Part shown: positions 33,268 to 41,076 of the stretch, piece by piece
How positions within the stretch are numbered: the stretch's first letter is position 1
Layout of the letters: every line of letters begins with the position of its first letter
Notes under the pieces: model-generated
The model's input: only the letters and a program-made list of their open reading frames with translations
What the model was told of the DNA's origin: nothing
Database searches by the model: none
Assembly (NCBI GenBank): GCA_934446355.1
Contig: CAKSEC010000017.1
Coordinates: forward strand, 1-46,954
Reading direction: 5' to 3'
From: an uncultured Oscillospiraceae bacterium
GTDB taxonomy: Bacteria > Bacillota > Clostridia > Oscillospirales > Ruminococcaceae
DNA: 46,954 nucleotides
Program-made: the position numbers and the translations under genes

Positions 33268-34224
33268 TCATATGCCCCGCTTTATCGGAGGGGCAACGGA
33301 GGACACTGCGTCCTGCAGCACTGAGGTGACGTTCATGCGGCGAAGCTTCATTTCCTGCCTGAGCATTATCCTGTGGCTGAACACGGGTATCATCAGTCTG
33401 ACGATATCCTCCGGCACGACGTAATCCCTGCCGTCAAGATATGCGAATGCACGGCTAGCATTCATTATTGCGAGCGAAGCACGGGGGCTCACGCCGAGTT
33501 CAACGCCGCCGTGCGCCCTTGTCGCAGCGGAAAGTTCTGCAATATAGCGGCACAGACTTTCTGCAAGCTGCACCTGCTGCACATCGCTTATGCACTGCTG
33601 AAGCTGCTCCGAGGTCATGACCTGCTCTATATCGACTGACGGGTCGCCGCCCAGTCTGTCAAGCAGAATGTCGGTTTCCTCCTGAACTGTGGGATAGCCA
33701 AGGCTGACCTTTATCATGAATCGGTCAAGCTGCGCTTCCGGCAGCGGGAACGTTCCAACATAGCCCTGAGAGTTCTGCGTTGCGATAACGATGAACGGAT
33801 TTGGCAGCCTGTGGACTGCTCCGTCCACTGTGACCCGCTTTTCCTCCATGGCCTCAAGCAGTGCGGACTGCGTTTTCGGGGAGGTCCTGTTTATCTCGTC
33901 TGCAAGCAGTATGTTGGTCATAACTAGTCCCGCACGATATTCAAACCTGTTTTCCTCACGGTCGAACATCGTGAAGCCGGTGATATCCGACGCCATAACA
34001 TCCGGCGTGAACTGTGCACGTCTGAAACTAAGACCGGTCGCCTTTCCGAGCGCCATTGCAAGCGTAGTCTTTCCCACGCCGGGCACGTCCTCTATCAGCA
34101 CGTGACCCTGCGCCAGCAATGCCGTCAGAATAAGCTGTATGGCTTCCTCCTTGCCCTTTATGACCTTGGATATTTCCCCCGACAGCCGTGACATCAGCCG
34201 CTGATTTTCATTCATATAAGCCAT
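33268..34224 (-). CDS. MoxR-family AAA+ ATPase
   Basis: A 318-aa chaperone-like ATPase. Walker A is EDVPGVGKTT (45-54), Walker B ILLADEINR (about 109-117), the sensor stretch ATQNSQGYVGTFPLPEAQLDRFM, and SPRASLAIMNASRAFAYL near the end. This is the RavA/MoxR AAA_3 architecture of normal length. GGAG precedes the ATG at 34224. It heads a two-gene operon with the DUF58 protein behind a leader of about 130 nt. Confidence 0.92.
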   Translation of the reverse strand: MAYMNENQRLMSRLSGEISKVIKGKEEAIQLILTALLAQGHVLIEDVPGVGKTTLAMALGKATGLSFRRAQFTPDVMASDITGFTMFDREENRFEYRAGLVMTNILLADEINRTSPKTQSALLEAMEEKRVTVDGAVHRLPNPFIVIATQNSQGYVGTFPLPEAQLDRFMIKVSLGYPTVQEETDILLDRLGGDPSVDIEQVMTSEQLQQCISDVQQVQLAESLCRYIAELSAATRAHGGVELGVSPRASLAIMNASRAFAYLDGRDYVVPEDIVRLMIPVFSHRIMLRQEMKLRRMNVTSVLQDAVSSVAPPIKRGI

Positions 34225-34239
34225 TTATTGCTCCTTGCT

Positions 34240-34260
34240 CGGCATATCCGGAATATGCCG
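34240..34260. repeat. inverted repeat in moxR leader
   Basis: CGGCATAT (34240-34247) and ATATGCCG (34253-34260) form a perfect 8-bp hairpin around CCGGA, 16 nt before the moxR start codon. It could be an operator or an RNA hairpin near the ribosome site. Confidence 0.55.
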
Positions 34261-34360
34261 ATAGTATTTAACCTCTTCCCCCAACGCAATTGTACCCAAA
34301 TCGTACAGCTGCGAAAAATACTCCTATAACAAACTTAATTTACTAAATGGACCAATATTC

Positions 34361-34389
34361 ATTATATCACATACACGAATCCAAATCAA
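34361..34389 (-). promoter_or_regulatory. promoter of moxR
   Basis: On the minus strand TTGATT, a 17-bp spacer and TATAAT. The leader to the ATG at 34224 is about 130 nt long. Confidence 0.8.
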
Positions 34390-34415
34390 CACTTTTTGCA
34401 GATTTTCCTGAGCGG

Positions 34416-35939
34416 TCAGGGCAGCAGCCGTCCTAAAAGCCTGTACATTGGCGTGGTGTAGAAATAATTCTGCCTGAACATTTCCTGCGGCGGCGCTTCA
34501 TTAAGAATGCTGCCCCTGAACAGCATTCCGCAGATATCCGCGCACTGAGCCGCAAATTCAGTGTCGTGGGTGACCAGCAGCACAGCCATTCCGCTGTGCG
34601 AAAGATTTTTGAGCAGTTCGGCAGTATAACGCTTCGCTGCGGCGTCCATGCCCTTTGTCGGCTCGTCCAGAAGCAGTATATCGGGCTTCTGCGAAAGCAG
34701 CTTCGCCAGAGCCAGCCGCTGACGCTCGCCGCCGGACAAGTCGAGCGGGTCACGGGCGGAAAGCTCGGTCAGCCCGAATCGCTCAAGATATTCCGCAGGC
34801 GCTTCTTCGGCTGCCGTTTCTCTGGAAAAGAGCATACACGGTTCCTGCGGAAGATATGCGGTGCGCACGCCCTTTTTCAGCCTGATCTTGCCGCCGGAGG
34901 GCTTCAGCATTCCCATCAGCGTTTTCAGCAGCGTGGATTTTCCGCTTCCGTTGCCGCCGATGAGCGCATATATCTCGCCAGAGTACAGCTTCATCGACGT
35001 GCCCCGCAGTACTTCGGGCGCAGAGCCGCCCCAGCCCGCATAAAGTTCCTTTATCGTCAGCAGCGGCTCTCCGTCGGGCGAATATTGCTTCGTATCCTCC
35101 GTGCCGTGCGCTGCGAGGTATTCCCGACAGAGCGGGTCGCAAATGCCGTCCCTGACTGAAACGGGCGAAACGCCGTGACCGCCTGCGGCTGAGAATACTT
35201 TCTGCGCCGCAGTCAGCGAAAGGCGCATGGGGTGTTCTTTGGGCAGTGCGTCCGGCAGCAGTTCAGGCGCACAGTCCGCCGCTATCTGCCCATTGTCAAG
35301 CACTACCGCACGGTCGGACAGCGGGAGCAGTTCTTCAAGACGGTGCTCGGCGGCTATCACGGTAATGCCGATATCACGGCTGAGCCTGCGCACTGCGTCG
35401 ATGAAGTTCTGCGCAGATATCGGGTCAAGCTGCGAGGTTGGCTCGTCCAGCAGCAGTACTTTTGGGTGAAGCGCAGCCGCAGAGGCAAGGCAGAGAAGCT
35501 GCTTCTGTCCGCCGGAAAGCGTGTCGGTGTCACGCTCGAAAAGTTCCTCTAAGCCGAAATAGCACGCCATTTCGCCGACTCTGCGGCGTATCTCGCTTTG
35601 GGGCATTCCCACACTTTCGCATGAGAATGCAAGTTCGTGCCACACTTTGTCGGTGACGGTCTGGGATTCGGGGTCCTGCATAACGAAGCCTATTTCTGCC
35701 GCAGTATTGACGTCAGGCACGGGTGAAAGCTGCCTTCCGCAGTAGAACACGCTGCCGGTTCGTTTTCCGTTGGGGAAAAGCCCCGGCTTCATCAGCCGCA
35801 GAAGCGTGCTTTTCCCGCAGCCGGAAAGTCCGCAGAGCGTTATAAATTCTCCCTCGCCCACGGCAATGGAGATATCGGTCAGCGCAGGCTGTCCGTTCGG
35901 GTAGGCGAAGCCAAGTCCCTTTATTTCTATCTGCTTCAT
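34416..35939 (-). CDS. ECF transporter ATPase, EcfA1-EcfA2 fusion
   Basis: A 507-aa protein made of two ABC domains in tandem. The first (about 1-240) has LSGCGKST, DTLSGGQKQ and LLLDEPTSQLDP; the second (about 295-507) has IGGNGSGKST, LDLSGGERQ and LLLDEPTKGMDA. Both sets of motifs are intact. It powers an energy-coupling-factor importer for vitamins or metals together with EcfT, whose stop overlaps this start (ATGA). No substrate-binding S protein is nearby, so it probably serves several S components encoded elsewhere. The ATG at 35939 is set by that overlap; the longer reading extends into ecfT. Confidence 0.92.
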   Translation of the reverse strand: MKQIEIKGLGFAYPNGQPALTDISIAVGEGEFITLCGLSGCGKSTLLRLMKPGLFPNGKRTGSVFYCGRQLSPVPDVNTAAEIGFVMQDPESQTVTDKVWHELAFSCESVGMPQSEIRRRVGEMACYFGLEELFERDTDTLSGGQKQLLCLASAAALHPKVLLLDEPTSQLDPISAQNFIDAVRRLSRDIGITVIAAEHRLEELLPLSDRAVVLDNGQIAADCAPELLPDALPKEHPMRLSLTAAQKVFSAAGGHGVSPVSVRDGICDPLCREYLAAHGTEDTKQYSPDGEPLLTIKELYAGWGGSAPEVLRGTSMKLYSGEIYALIGGNGSGKSTLLKTLMGMLKPSGGKIRLKKGVRTAYLPQEPCMLFSRETAAEEAPAEYLERFGLTELSARDPLDLSGGERQRLALAKLLSQKPDILLLDEPTKGMDAAAKRYTAELLKNLSHSGMAVLLVTHDTEFAAQCADICGMLFRGSILNEAPPQEMFRQNYFYTTPMYRLLGRLLP

Positions 35940-36778
35940 AGCTTCCTCACTTTGCTGTATATTATCACCGCAGACGGCATAAGGCAGAGCGCCGCAAAAG
36001 CTGAATACATCAGGATATCTGCAGTACCCGTCGGTATTTCGGACAGGGCAGGGTAGTAGTATTGTTTTCCTGCACCCATTATCAGCAGAGCGGCGCACCC
36101 GCCGGAAAGGATCGTAGTCAGTGAGAGAGCAGCGGCGGTTTTTCCGGTGAAGCGATACAGCGAAAAGCTTGTCCGGCGTACTGTGCCGTAGCCCCTTGCT
36201 TTCATCGACAATGCGGAATCCATTGCACGCTCTGCCGAATACCCGACCGAAGCGGAAAAGGCCCTGAGGTAACTTCTGACCGCCCATGTGGAATGCGGTT
36301 TGCAGTCGGCGGCCGACTGAACGGCGATAAACTCTTTTGTTCTGCGGACGAGCAGGGGAATGAACCTTATCGAGCAGGAGAGCATAAGTCCTGCCGCCGG
36401 AAATACCCTTCCGAACAGCCAGATATATTTATCGCTTGTTACGAATCTCACCGAGCATATGCTCCACACGCAGACAGCGGCGAGCATTACGCCGAAGTAC
36501 AAGCCGTACACGAGAGCTTCCAGAGTGAATGCAGTGTCTCCGGCAAAGAAAAGGACGGTCTTTCCGTTATGCACGAACAGAAAATTTGCAAGCGCTGCCA
36601 GAAGTCCCGCTGTCAGAGGAATCGCAGGTCTGATTCCGCCGGACGCCGCCGCAAGCAGCAGCGAGCCGCCCAGCGATATCAGCGCAGCCACCGCCGAACC
36701 GGAAAAAGCCGTGATACCAAGCACCGCCAGCAGATACAGAAAGCATACTGCAGGGTGCGCACGTTCAATCGCCCTCAA
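35936..36778 (-). CDS. ECF transporter membrane component EcfT
   Basis: A 280-aa integral membrane protein with about six membrane segments. Its coupling helices show the Ala-Arg-Gly signatures of EcfT: RAFSASVGYSAERAMDSALSMKARGYG. The TTG at 36778 is the likely start, because AAGAGGGG lies 5 nt upstream inside the end of the phosphatase gene; no in-frame ATG fits. It overlaps the phosphatase by 14 nt and the ATPase by 4 nt. Confidence 0.88.
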   Translation of the reverse strand: MRAIERAHPAVCFLYLLAVLGITAFSGSAVAALISLGGSLLLAAASGGIRPAIPLTAGLLAALANFLFVHNGKTVLFFAGDTAFTLEALVYGLYFGVMLAAVCVWSICSVRFVTSDKYIWLFGRVFPAAGLMLSCSIRFIPLLVRRTKEFIAVQSAADCKPHSTWAVRSYLRAFSASVGYSAERAMDSALSMKARGYGTVRRTSFSLYRFTGKTAAALSLTTILSGGCAALLIMGAGKQYYYPALSEIPTGTADILMYSAFAALCLMPSAVIIYSKVRKL

Positions 36779-37235
36779 TATGCCCCTCTTTTCTGAGCCA
36801 GCGCAGAAGTCCCTCACAGCCCTCGCAGACGTCGCTGTATGTGGCTTCAAAATCACCGGTGTACCATGGGTCGGAGATATCACGGGGGCGCTCGGAAAAA
36901 TCGAGCAGGCGGCGTATTTTATCGCTGTGCTTCTCTCCGGCTATTCTGGTCATATTGCGTATATTTGCGCTGTCCATTCCAATAAGCAGGTCGTAGGTTT
37001 CGGCGTCTGCGCGGGTCATCTGCCGTGCCCTTTTGGCAGAGTAGTCTATGCCAAGCCTCCGCAGTATGCCGGCTGTCCCACGGTGCACGGGGTTGCCTAT
37101 CTCCTCGGTGGAGGTCGCAGCGGACTGCGCACTGATCCCGCTTATACTGCGCTTTTTCAGCATATCCGTAAATATAAATTCTGCCATCGGGGAGCGGCAT
37201 ATATTGCCGTGGCAGACGAAAAGTATCCTGTACAT
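36765..37235 (-). CDS. low-molecular-weight protein-tyrosine phosphatase
   Basis: A 156-aa phosphatase of the LMW-PTP/ArsC fold. The catalytic loop is VCHGNICRSP with nucleophile Cys8 and Arg14. The general-acid region is SDPWYTGDF. These enzymes dephosphorylate bacterial tyrosine kinases or Arg-phosphate proteins, often in capsule or stress control. The ATG at 37235 follows GAAAGGA. It overlaps ecfT by 14 nt, so it is the first gene of a three-gene operon; a functional link with the ECF importer is not obvious. Confidence 0.9.
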   Translation of the reverse strand: MYRILFVCHGNICRSPMAEFIFTDMLKKRSISGISAQSAATSTEEIGNPVHRGTAGILRRLGIDYSAKRARQMTRADAETYDLLIGMDSANIRNMTRIAGEKHSDKIRRLLDFSERPRDISDPWYTGDFEATYSDVCEGCEGLLRWLRKEGHIEGD

Positions 37236-37270
37236 TGTGATGATTCCTTTCAGCGTGGACGTATGTAAGG

Positions 37271-37320
37271 TTATTATAGCACAGATTTCGGAAAAGTTCA
37301 ATGTATAAATTCAGCCGCAT
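37271..37320 (-). repeat. duplicated promoter/terminator cassette, copy A
   Basis: About 50 bp closely similar to 38387-38437: a shared TATAAT context, ATTTCGGAAAAGTTCAATGTA, and the start of a CAGCCGCATTC hairpin. It contains the promoter of the phosphatase operon and one arm of the terminator of the DUF1016 gene. The two copies bracket the DUF1016 pseudogene. Confidence 0.75.
37273..37301 (-). promoter_or_regulatory. promoter of the phosphatase-ECF operon
   Basis: On the minus strand TTGAAC, a 17-bp spacer and TATAAT, about 40 nt before the ATG at 37235. The same arrangement recurs at 38389-38417. Confidence 0.85.
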
Positions 37321-37342
37321 TCGGCAAATCCGTCTGCGGCTG
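37312..37342 (-). terminator. terminator hairpin after the DUF1016 gene
   Basis: CAGCCGCA (37312-37319) pairs with TGCGGCTG (37335-37342) around a 15-nt loop. On the minus strand only AATTTAT follows, so termination may be weak. Confidence 0.5.
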
Positions 37343-37348
37343 TGAGTA

Positions 37349-38356
37349 CTATTTCTTGATCCTGCTTTCAATATCCTCGATCAAAGGCAGTTGCTTTTCC
37401 AGTTCTTCGGGCAGGCTCTTTGTTATCGTGTATTCGCTGACGCCCATAGGCTTTGACATATCCTTAAGTGCATACTCCGCAACAAGATCGTTTTTACTCT
37501 TGCAAAGGAGTAAGCCGATAGAGGGGTTATCCCCGTCACGTTTCAGTATTCCGTCAACAGCCGAAAGATAGAAATTAAGCTGACCTGCAAATTCAGGCTT
37601 GAATTCGCCTGTTTTTAGCTCTATTACCACATAACAGCGCAGATTGAGGTTATAAAACAGCAGGTCGATATAAAAATCATCTCCGCCAACGTTCAGGCAG
37701 TACTGATTTCCGAGAAAGGCAAATTCTGTTCCGAGTTCGAGCAGCAGCTTTGTAACGTCCTTGACAAGTGCTTCCTCAATATCCCTTTCAACCATATCCT
37801 CTCGGAACGGAATAAAGTCAAACACATACGGGTCTTTCATCGTCTGAACAGCCAGTTCGCTCTACGGAGCGGCAAGACGGCTTGCAAAATTTGAAATCTT
37901 ATTCACCGTTGCCTGCCGCTCGTACAAGCCGCTTTCTATCTGATGGATAAGCACACTGTGCGACCAACCATTTTCGCAGGTCTTTTTGATATACCATTCA
38001 CGTTATGAAAACCCTTTGACCTTATCTAAAATAGCGCAGTTGTGAGACCACGGAATTTGTGCAGACACTGTCTGCACAAATTCCTCGTCAGGGTATTCCG
38101 CCGCAAATTTAGCCATATATTTCAGGTTTCTTATAGAATAGCCTTTTGCGTCTGGGAACGATATGCGGATATCAGCGGCAAGATTTTCAATAAACTTATT
38201 TCCCCAAGTCTTATGCTCGTTAATGATTTCGCCGATGTTGTAGTAGAGCATGATCAGCTCTCTGTTTACACTTACGGCGGCTTTGTATTGCGCACTTTTT
38301 ATCTCAAGCTTAATTGTTTCGACAATATCAAGATACTCGTTATTGTTTATAAGCAT
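37349..38356 (-). pseudogene. DUF1016/YhcG-type PDDEXK nuclease, two nonsense codons
   Basis: Both halves lie in one reading frame of 336 codons. An N-terminal part runs MLINNNEYLDIVETIKLEI to IPWSHNCAILDKVKGFS; a stop TAA follows (38003-38005). Coding then resumes (REWYIKKTCENGWSHSVLIH, SGLYERQA, NFASRLAAP) to a TAG (37862-37864), then SELAVQTMKDPYVFDF and the nuclease core DLLFYNLNLRCYVVIELKTGEF. The family consensus expects Gln at the TAG (PQSELA), and TAA also fits Gln, so two C-to-T changes (CAG to TAG, CAA to TAA) explain both. The ATG is preceded by AAGGAGAACGG. DUF1016 proteins are putative nucleases of mobile-element or defence origin. Confidence 0.85.
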
Positions 38357-38386
38357 ACGCCGTTCTCCTTTGATGGTTTTATGGAG

Positions 38387-38437
38387 TTATTATAACACAT
38401 AATTCGGAAAAGTTCAATGTAAAATTACAGCCGCATT
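38387..38437 (-). repeat. duplicated promoter/terminator cassette, copy B
   Basis: The counterpart of 37271-37320. It holds the promoter of the DUF1016 gene and one arm of the terminator of the next minus-strand gene. About 1.1 kb separates the copies. Confidence 0.75.
38389..38417 (-). promoter_or_regulatory. promoter of the DUF1016 gene
   Basis: On the minus strand TTGAAC, a 17-bp spacer and TATAAT, about 30 nt before the ATG at 38356. The -35 box, the -10 box and the first bases of the spacer match the phosphatase promoter. Confidence 0.82.
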
Positions 38438-38458
38438 CTGAACTTCTGAATGCGGCTG
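38428..38458 (-). terminator. terminator hairpin of the 140-aa gene
   Basis: CAGCCGCATTC (38428-38438) pairs perfectly with GAATGCGGCTG (38448-38458), with a 9-nt loop. On the minus strand TAATTTTA follows. Confidence 0.65.
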
Positions 38459-38459
38459 T

Positions 38460-38882
38460 TCAACAATTTGGATTTATAACATTGCTGTAAATCAATGTTT
38501 TACTGCACGTATATGGTACGCCGTTCCTCAAAGCCTCTTCCACAGCTTTATAAAATTCACGTTTGCTTTCAAAGTAACTCCAATCAGAACTATTGGGTGA
38601 TGGCATACAATGAAAGATAGCTATTTTTCCGCAATGATCACTCACCGAATTAAGGAAGGAAAATATAGGCGTAGACAAAAAAGATTTATTCTGCAACAGA
38701 GGATCCATTTCGTTAATACTATTATCCCATAACACACCAAACATATCATTAGCCCAAGAATGATTTGAGAAATTTAACATATCAATAATTTCATCTGCGC
38801 AGGTCATACCAATTGCGTGAACATCGCTTAACCCATACTCGCTTAAATCAACGTTTGCTTGACAAAAACATATCATGCTCAT
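38460..38882 (-). CDS. hypothetical protein, 140 aa, AT-rich
   Basis: A soluble protein (start MSMICFCQANVDLSEYG, ending YTCSKTLIYSNVINPNC) with AT-rich codon use unlike the neighbouring core genes, which suggests transfer. I do not recognise a family. A GAGGAGG ribosome site lies 11 nt before the ATG. It sits between the tRNA terminator and the DUF1016 cassette, in an AT-rich patch that may be a small genomic island at the tRNA cluster. Confidence 0.65.
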   Translation of the reverse strand: MSMICFCQANVDLSEYGLSDVHAIGMTCADEIIDMLNFSNHSWANDMFGVLWDNSINEMDPLLQNKSFLSTPIFSFLNSVSDHCGKIAIFHCMPSPNSSDWSYFESKREFYKAVEEALRNGVPYTCSKTLIYSNVINPNC

Positions 38883-38929
38883 GTACTGCTAACCTCCTCT
38901 GGGAAAATGCTCAAAACCTTCGCATAAAA

Positions 38930-38962
38930 ACCAAAAATCCTCAATGCAAAAAACATTGAGGA
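38930..38962 (-). terminator. terminator of the tRNA-Thr/tRNA-Tyr unit
   Basis: On the minus strand TCCTCAATG/CATTGAGGA with a 7-nt loop is followed by TTTTTGG. It lies about 8 nt beyond the tRNA-Tyr 3' end. Confidence 0.93.
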
Positions 38963-38969
38963 TTTTAAT

Positions 38970-39054
38970 TGGTGGGAGCTGGTGGATTCGAACCACCGAA
39001 GCATTACGCAGCAGATTTACAGTCTGTCCCCTTTGGCCACTCGGGAAAGCTCCC
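38970..39054 (-). tRNA. tRNA-Tyr (GTA)
   Basis: 85 nt with CCA encoded. The acceptor GGGAGCT/AGCTCCC with discriminator A is intact, the anticodon loop contains GTA (CTGTAAA), and a class II variable arm is present. T-arm GGTGGTTCGAATCCACC. Confidence 0.97.
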
Positions 39055-39083
39055 ACATATTCAATTGTCGTTCCATTAAAAAA

Positions 39084-39159
39084 TGGAGCTGGTGGACGGA
39101 TTCGAACCCCCGACCTGCTGATTACAAATCAGCTGCTCTACCAGCTGAGCTACACCAGC
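39084..39159 (-). tRNA. tRNA-Thr (TGT)
   Basis: 76 nt with CCA encoded. The acceptor GCTGGTG pairs with the 3' end, the anticodon loop contains TGT (ATTTGTAAT), and the T-arm contains GGGTTCGAATCC. It lies upstream of tRNA-Tyr on the same transcript. Confidence 0.97.
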
Positions 39160-39211
39160 GAGAGAAGCCTGTCAGGTTTTCGCACATCTCTGCGTTCCTG
39201 ACGACTTGTAT

Positions 39212-39240
39212 ATTATATCACGTATTTTCTGATTTGTCAA
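39212..39240 (-). promoter_or_regulatory. promoter of the tRNA-Thr/tRNA-Tyr unit
   Basis: On the minus strand TTGACA, a 17-bp spacer and TATAAT, a perfect consensus as expected for stable RNA, about 50 nt before tRNA-Thr. Confidence 0.92.
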
Positions 39241-39356
39241 CACTTTTTTCAAAAAAATCTGAAATTTTTTCGCCGCCGCTTTCTAAAGCATGATCCAGTC
39301 TGATTATTGACACCTATAATGCGTGTATCATATTCGCACCAAATAGCGATTCTGTA

Positions 39357-39385
39357 TTGATTTTTACAGTATTATGTGGTATAAT
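39357..39385 (+). promoter_or_regulatory. promoter of the zinc-ribbon/PH/GT4 unit
   Basis: TTGATT (39357-39362), a 17-bp spacer and TATAAT (39380-39385), 40 bp before the start. A second TTGACA occurs at 39307. Confidence 0.8.
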
Positions 39386-39425
39386 CAAAATATATACTAT
39401 TATACACGAACGCTGGTGAAACGAC

Positions 39426-40580
39426 TTGCTTGACTACTGTATGTGCCTGAAATGCGAAAGAATGATAATGCTCGACCCTGAATATGCGACAGGCTTCTGC
39501 CTTTACTGCGGAACGCATATCGCCTATGACGAGGCAAGGGAGTTCTTCCTTGATGGACTGAAAAGCGCAGTGCCCGACGACCTGAAGCTGGAAGCCGACC
39601 TGTGCGAACTCATCGACGAGGACGATTCCTATGAGGACGTATACGGTGCAGACGAATGCCGCGAGGAATGCGACAAGGCTCAGGCGGCTATGGGCAAATG
39701 GAGTTTTGCAGAAGCGTTCCAGCACTACACGGCGGCGCTGGAATGGCGGCCGGGATTCTTTGAAGCAAGCTGCGGCAGGCTCACCACCGGTATATTGAAG
39801 CTGAACGACGTGGAAAACTGGGAACGGCGGCTGTCCGACTGCGTTTCGCTGATACGCAGCCAGCCCGACTGGAACATGGCGCAGCGGTCGCTTGAATATG
39901 CGCTGGATATCCTGCAAAAATTTCTGTCAAAGGGCGGCAGATTCGTTTCGCCGACCTATACCTGCGGATTTTTCAGCAGGCTCACCGAAAGCTTCCCGAC
40001 ACTCAGGGAGCGTGCGGCGGTGATCCTTGCGCACTGCGTGAACGTGGACGTCGCCCCGTTTACGGACGCTGCCCGCCTTGACCACGAAACCACCCGCTTC
40101 GCAGTCGGCAGCTACCCGCAGGAGCCGGATAAGGAACTCAGCCGTTTCATGCTGCTGATAATGAAGTACCACCCCGACGCACGTGCAAGGCATTCGCTGA
40201 TAAGGGCGGTGTATGTGTTCGACCGTGCCGTATGGCTCAGGAATCACGATGAAGCACGTATCGAGGATATGCTGACGTTCATGGAAAAGATGTCGGCGGG
40301 CGGCTATTCTCAGGAGGATATTCAGGCAGCGCAGGACGCAGGTTTCGACTTCCTGATGATGGGCGCGCTGGAGCCTGCCTCCACCGCCAAGGAGAAGCTG
40401 CTGTTCCTCTCGGGCATCTATAATATGCAGCAGATGAAGCGCATGGAAAGATTTTTCAGCCACAGCGCATTCTTTTATAGGGTATACATGGAGGTGTGCC
40501 TGAAAAAGGGCGGCGCAGGCGGCATATTGTCTGCGGAATACAAAAGGCTGAGGGAGCGTCTGAAGTCGCTTACGGACTGA
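39426..40580 (+). CDS. zinc-ribbon protein of unknown function
   Basis: A 384-aa protein. An N-terminal zinc ribbon (CLKC near 7 and CLYC near 25) is followed by a long helical, repeat-like body (AQAAMGKWSFAEAFQHYTAALEWRPGFFEA looks like a TPR-type pair of helices). Function unknown. The TTG at 39426 fits GGTGA 7 nt upstream; an in-frame ATG at 39441 lacks a ribosome site but would keep the zinc ribbon. It starts a three-gene run with a PH-like protein and a glycosyltransferase. Confidence 0.7.
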   Translation: MLDYCMCLKCERMIMLDPEYATGFCLYCGTHIAYDEAREFFLDGLKSAVPDDLKLEADLCELIDEDDSYEDVYGADECREECDKAQAAMGKWSFAEAFQHYTAALEWRPGFFEASCGRLTTGILKLNDVENWERRLSDCVSLIRSQPDWNMAQRSLEYALDILQKFLSKGGRFVSPTYTCGFFSRLTESFPTLRERAAVILAHCVNVDVAPFTDAARLDHETTRFAVGSYPQEPDKELSRFMLLIMKYHPDARARHSLIRAVYVFDRAVWLRNHDEARIEDMLTFMEKMSAGGYSQEDIQAAQDAGFDFLMMGALEPASTAKEKLLFLSGIYNMQQMKRMERFFSHSAFFYRVYMEVCLKKGGAGGILSAEYKRLRERLKSLTD

Positions 40581-40595
40581 TGAAAGGATAACGAT

Positions 40596-41054
40596 ATGGC
40601 AAACATGAAGAAGCTTACAAGAGATTACGGTGAAATACTCTGGACAGGCAAGAAATGTATACTCGGTATGCCTATCTCATTCACCAGATATATTCTGACT
40701 GAAAGCAAGCTGATAACACGTATAGGTCTGCTGAATCTCAAAGAGGACGAGATAGAGCTGTACAGGATATACGATAAATCGATGAAGCTGCCGCTTGGTC
40801 AGAGAATGGTCGGCTGCGGCACGATAACGCTGCTCTCAAAGGACAGCGACACCCCGAAAAAGGTGCTGCAGTCCGTCAAGCGCCCCCGCGAGGTGAAGCG
40901 TACTCTTGACGCTGCGATTCAGGCTCAGCGTGATATGTACAACGTCAGGGGCAGGGATATGATGGGCGCAACAGCGCATATCGAGGACAGGGACGGCGAC
41001 GGCATTCCGGACGCTCCCGACCACTGCGGCTGCGACCACGACGATATCGGCTGA
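40596..41054 (+). CDS. PH-domain-like protein with Asp-rich tail
   Basis: A 152-aa protein. The body (about 5-110) has the beta-rich look of a bacterial PH (bPH/YdbT) domain: ITRIGLLNLKEDEIELYRIYD, then a basic VKRPREVKRTLDAAIQAQ helix. The tail reads EDRDGDGIPDAPDHCGCDHDD, with DxDGDGIPD like a calcium-binding thrombospondin type 3 loop, and ends with Cys/His residues. AAAGGATAACG precedes the ATG, 15 nt after the previous stop. Confidence 0.75.
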   Translation: MANMKKLTRDYGEILWTGKKCILGMPISFTRYILTESKLITRIGLLNLKEDEIELYRIYDKSMKLPLGQRMVGCGTITLLSKDSDTPKKVLQSVKRPREVKRTLDAAIQAQRDMYNVRGRDMMGATAHIEDRDGDGIPDAPDHCGCDHDDIG

Positions 41055-41076
41055 GTAATAATAAGGAGATACAAAG

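Noticed and set aside
34416..36287. A 623-aa reading of the ECF ATPase
   Set aside because: The extra N-terminus is EcfT sequence read in another frame; the ATG at 35939 overlaps the ecfT stop as ATGA and starts the ABC domain correctly.
37349..38356. Recoded stop codons (TAG/TAA read as Gln) in the DUF1016 gene
   Set aside because: Other genes in the window use TAA and TAG as normal stops, and no phage-like gene cluster is present, so plain nonsense mutation is simpler.
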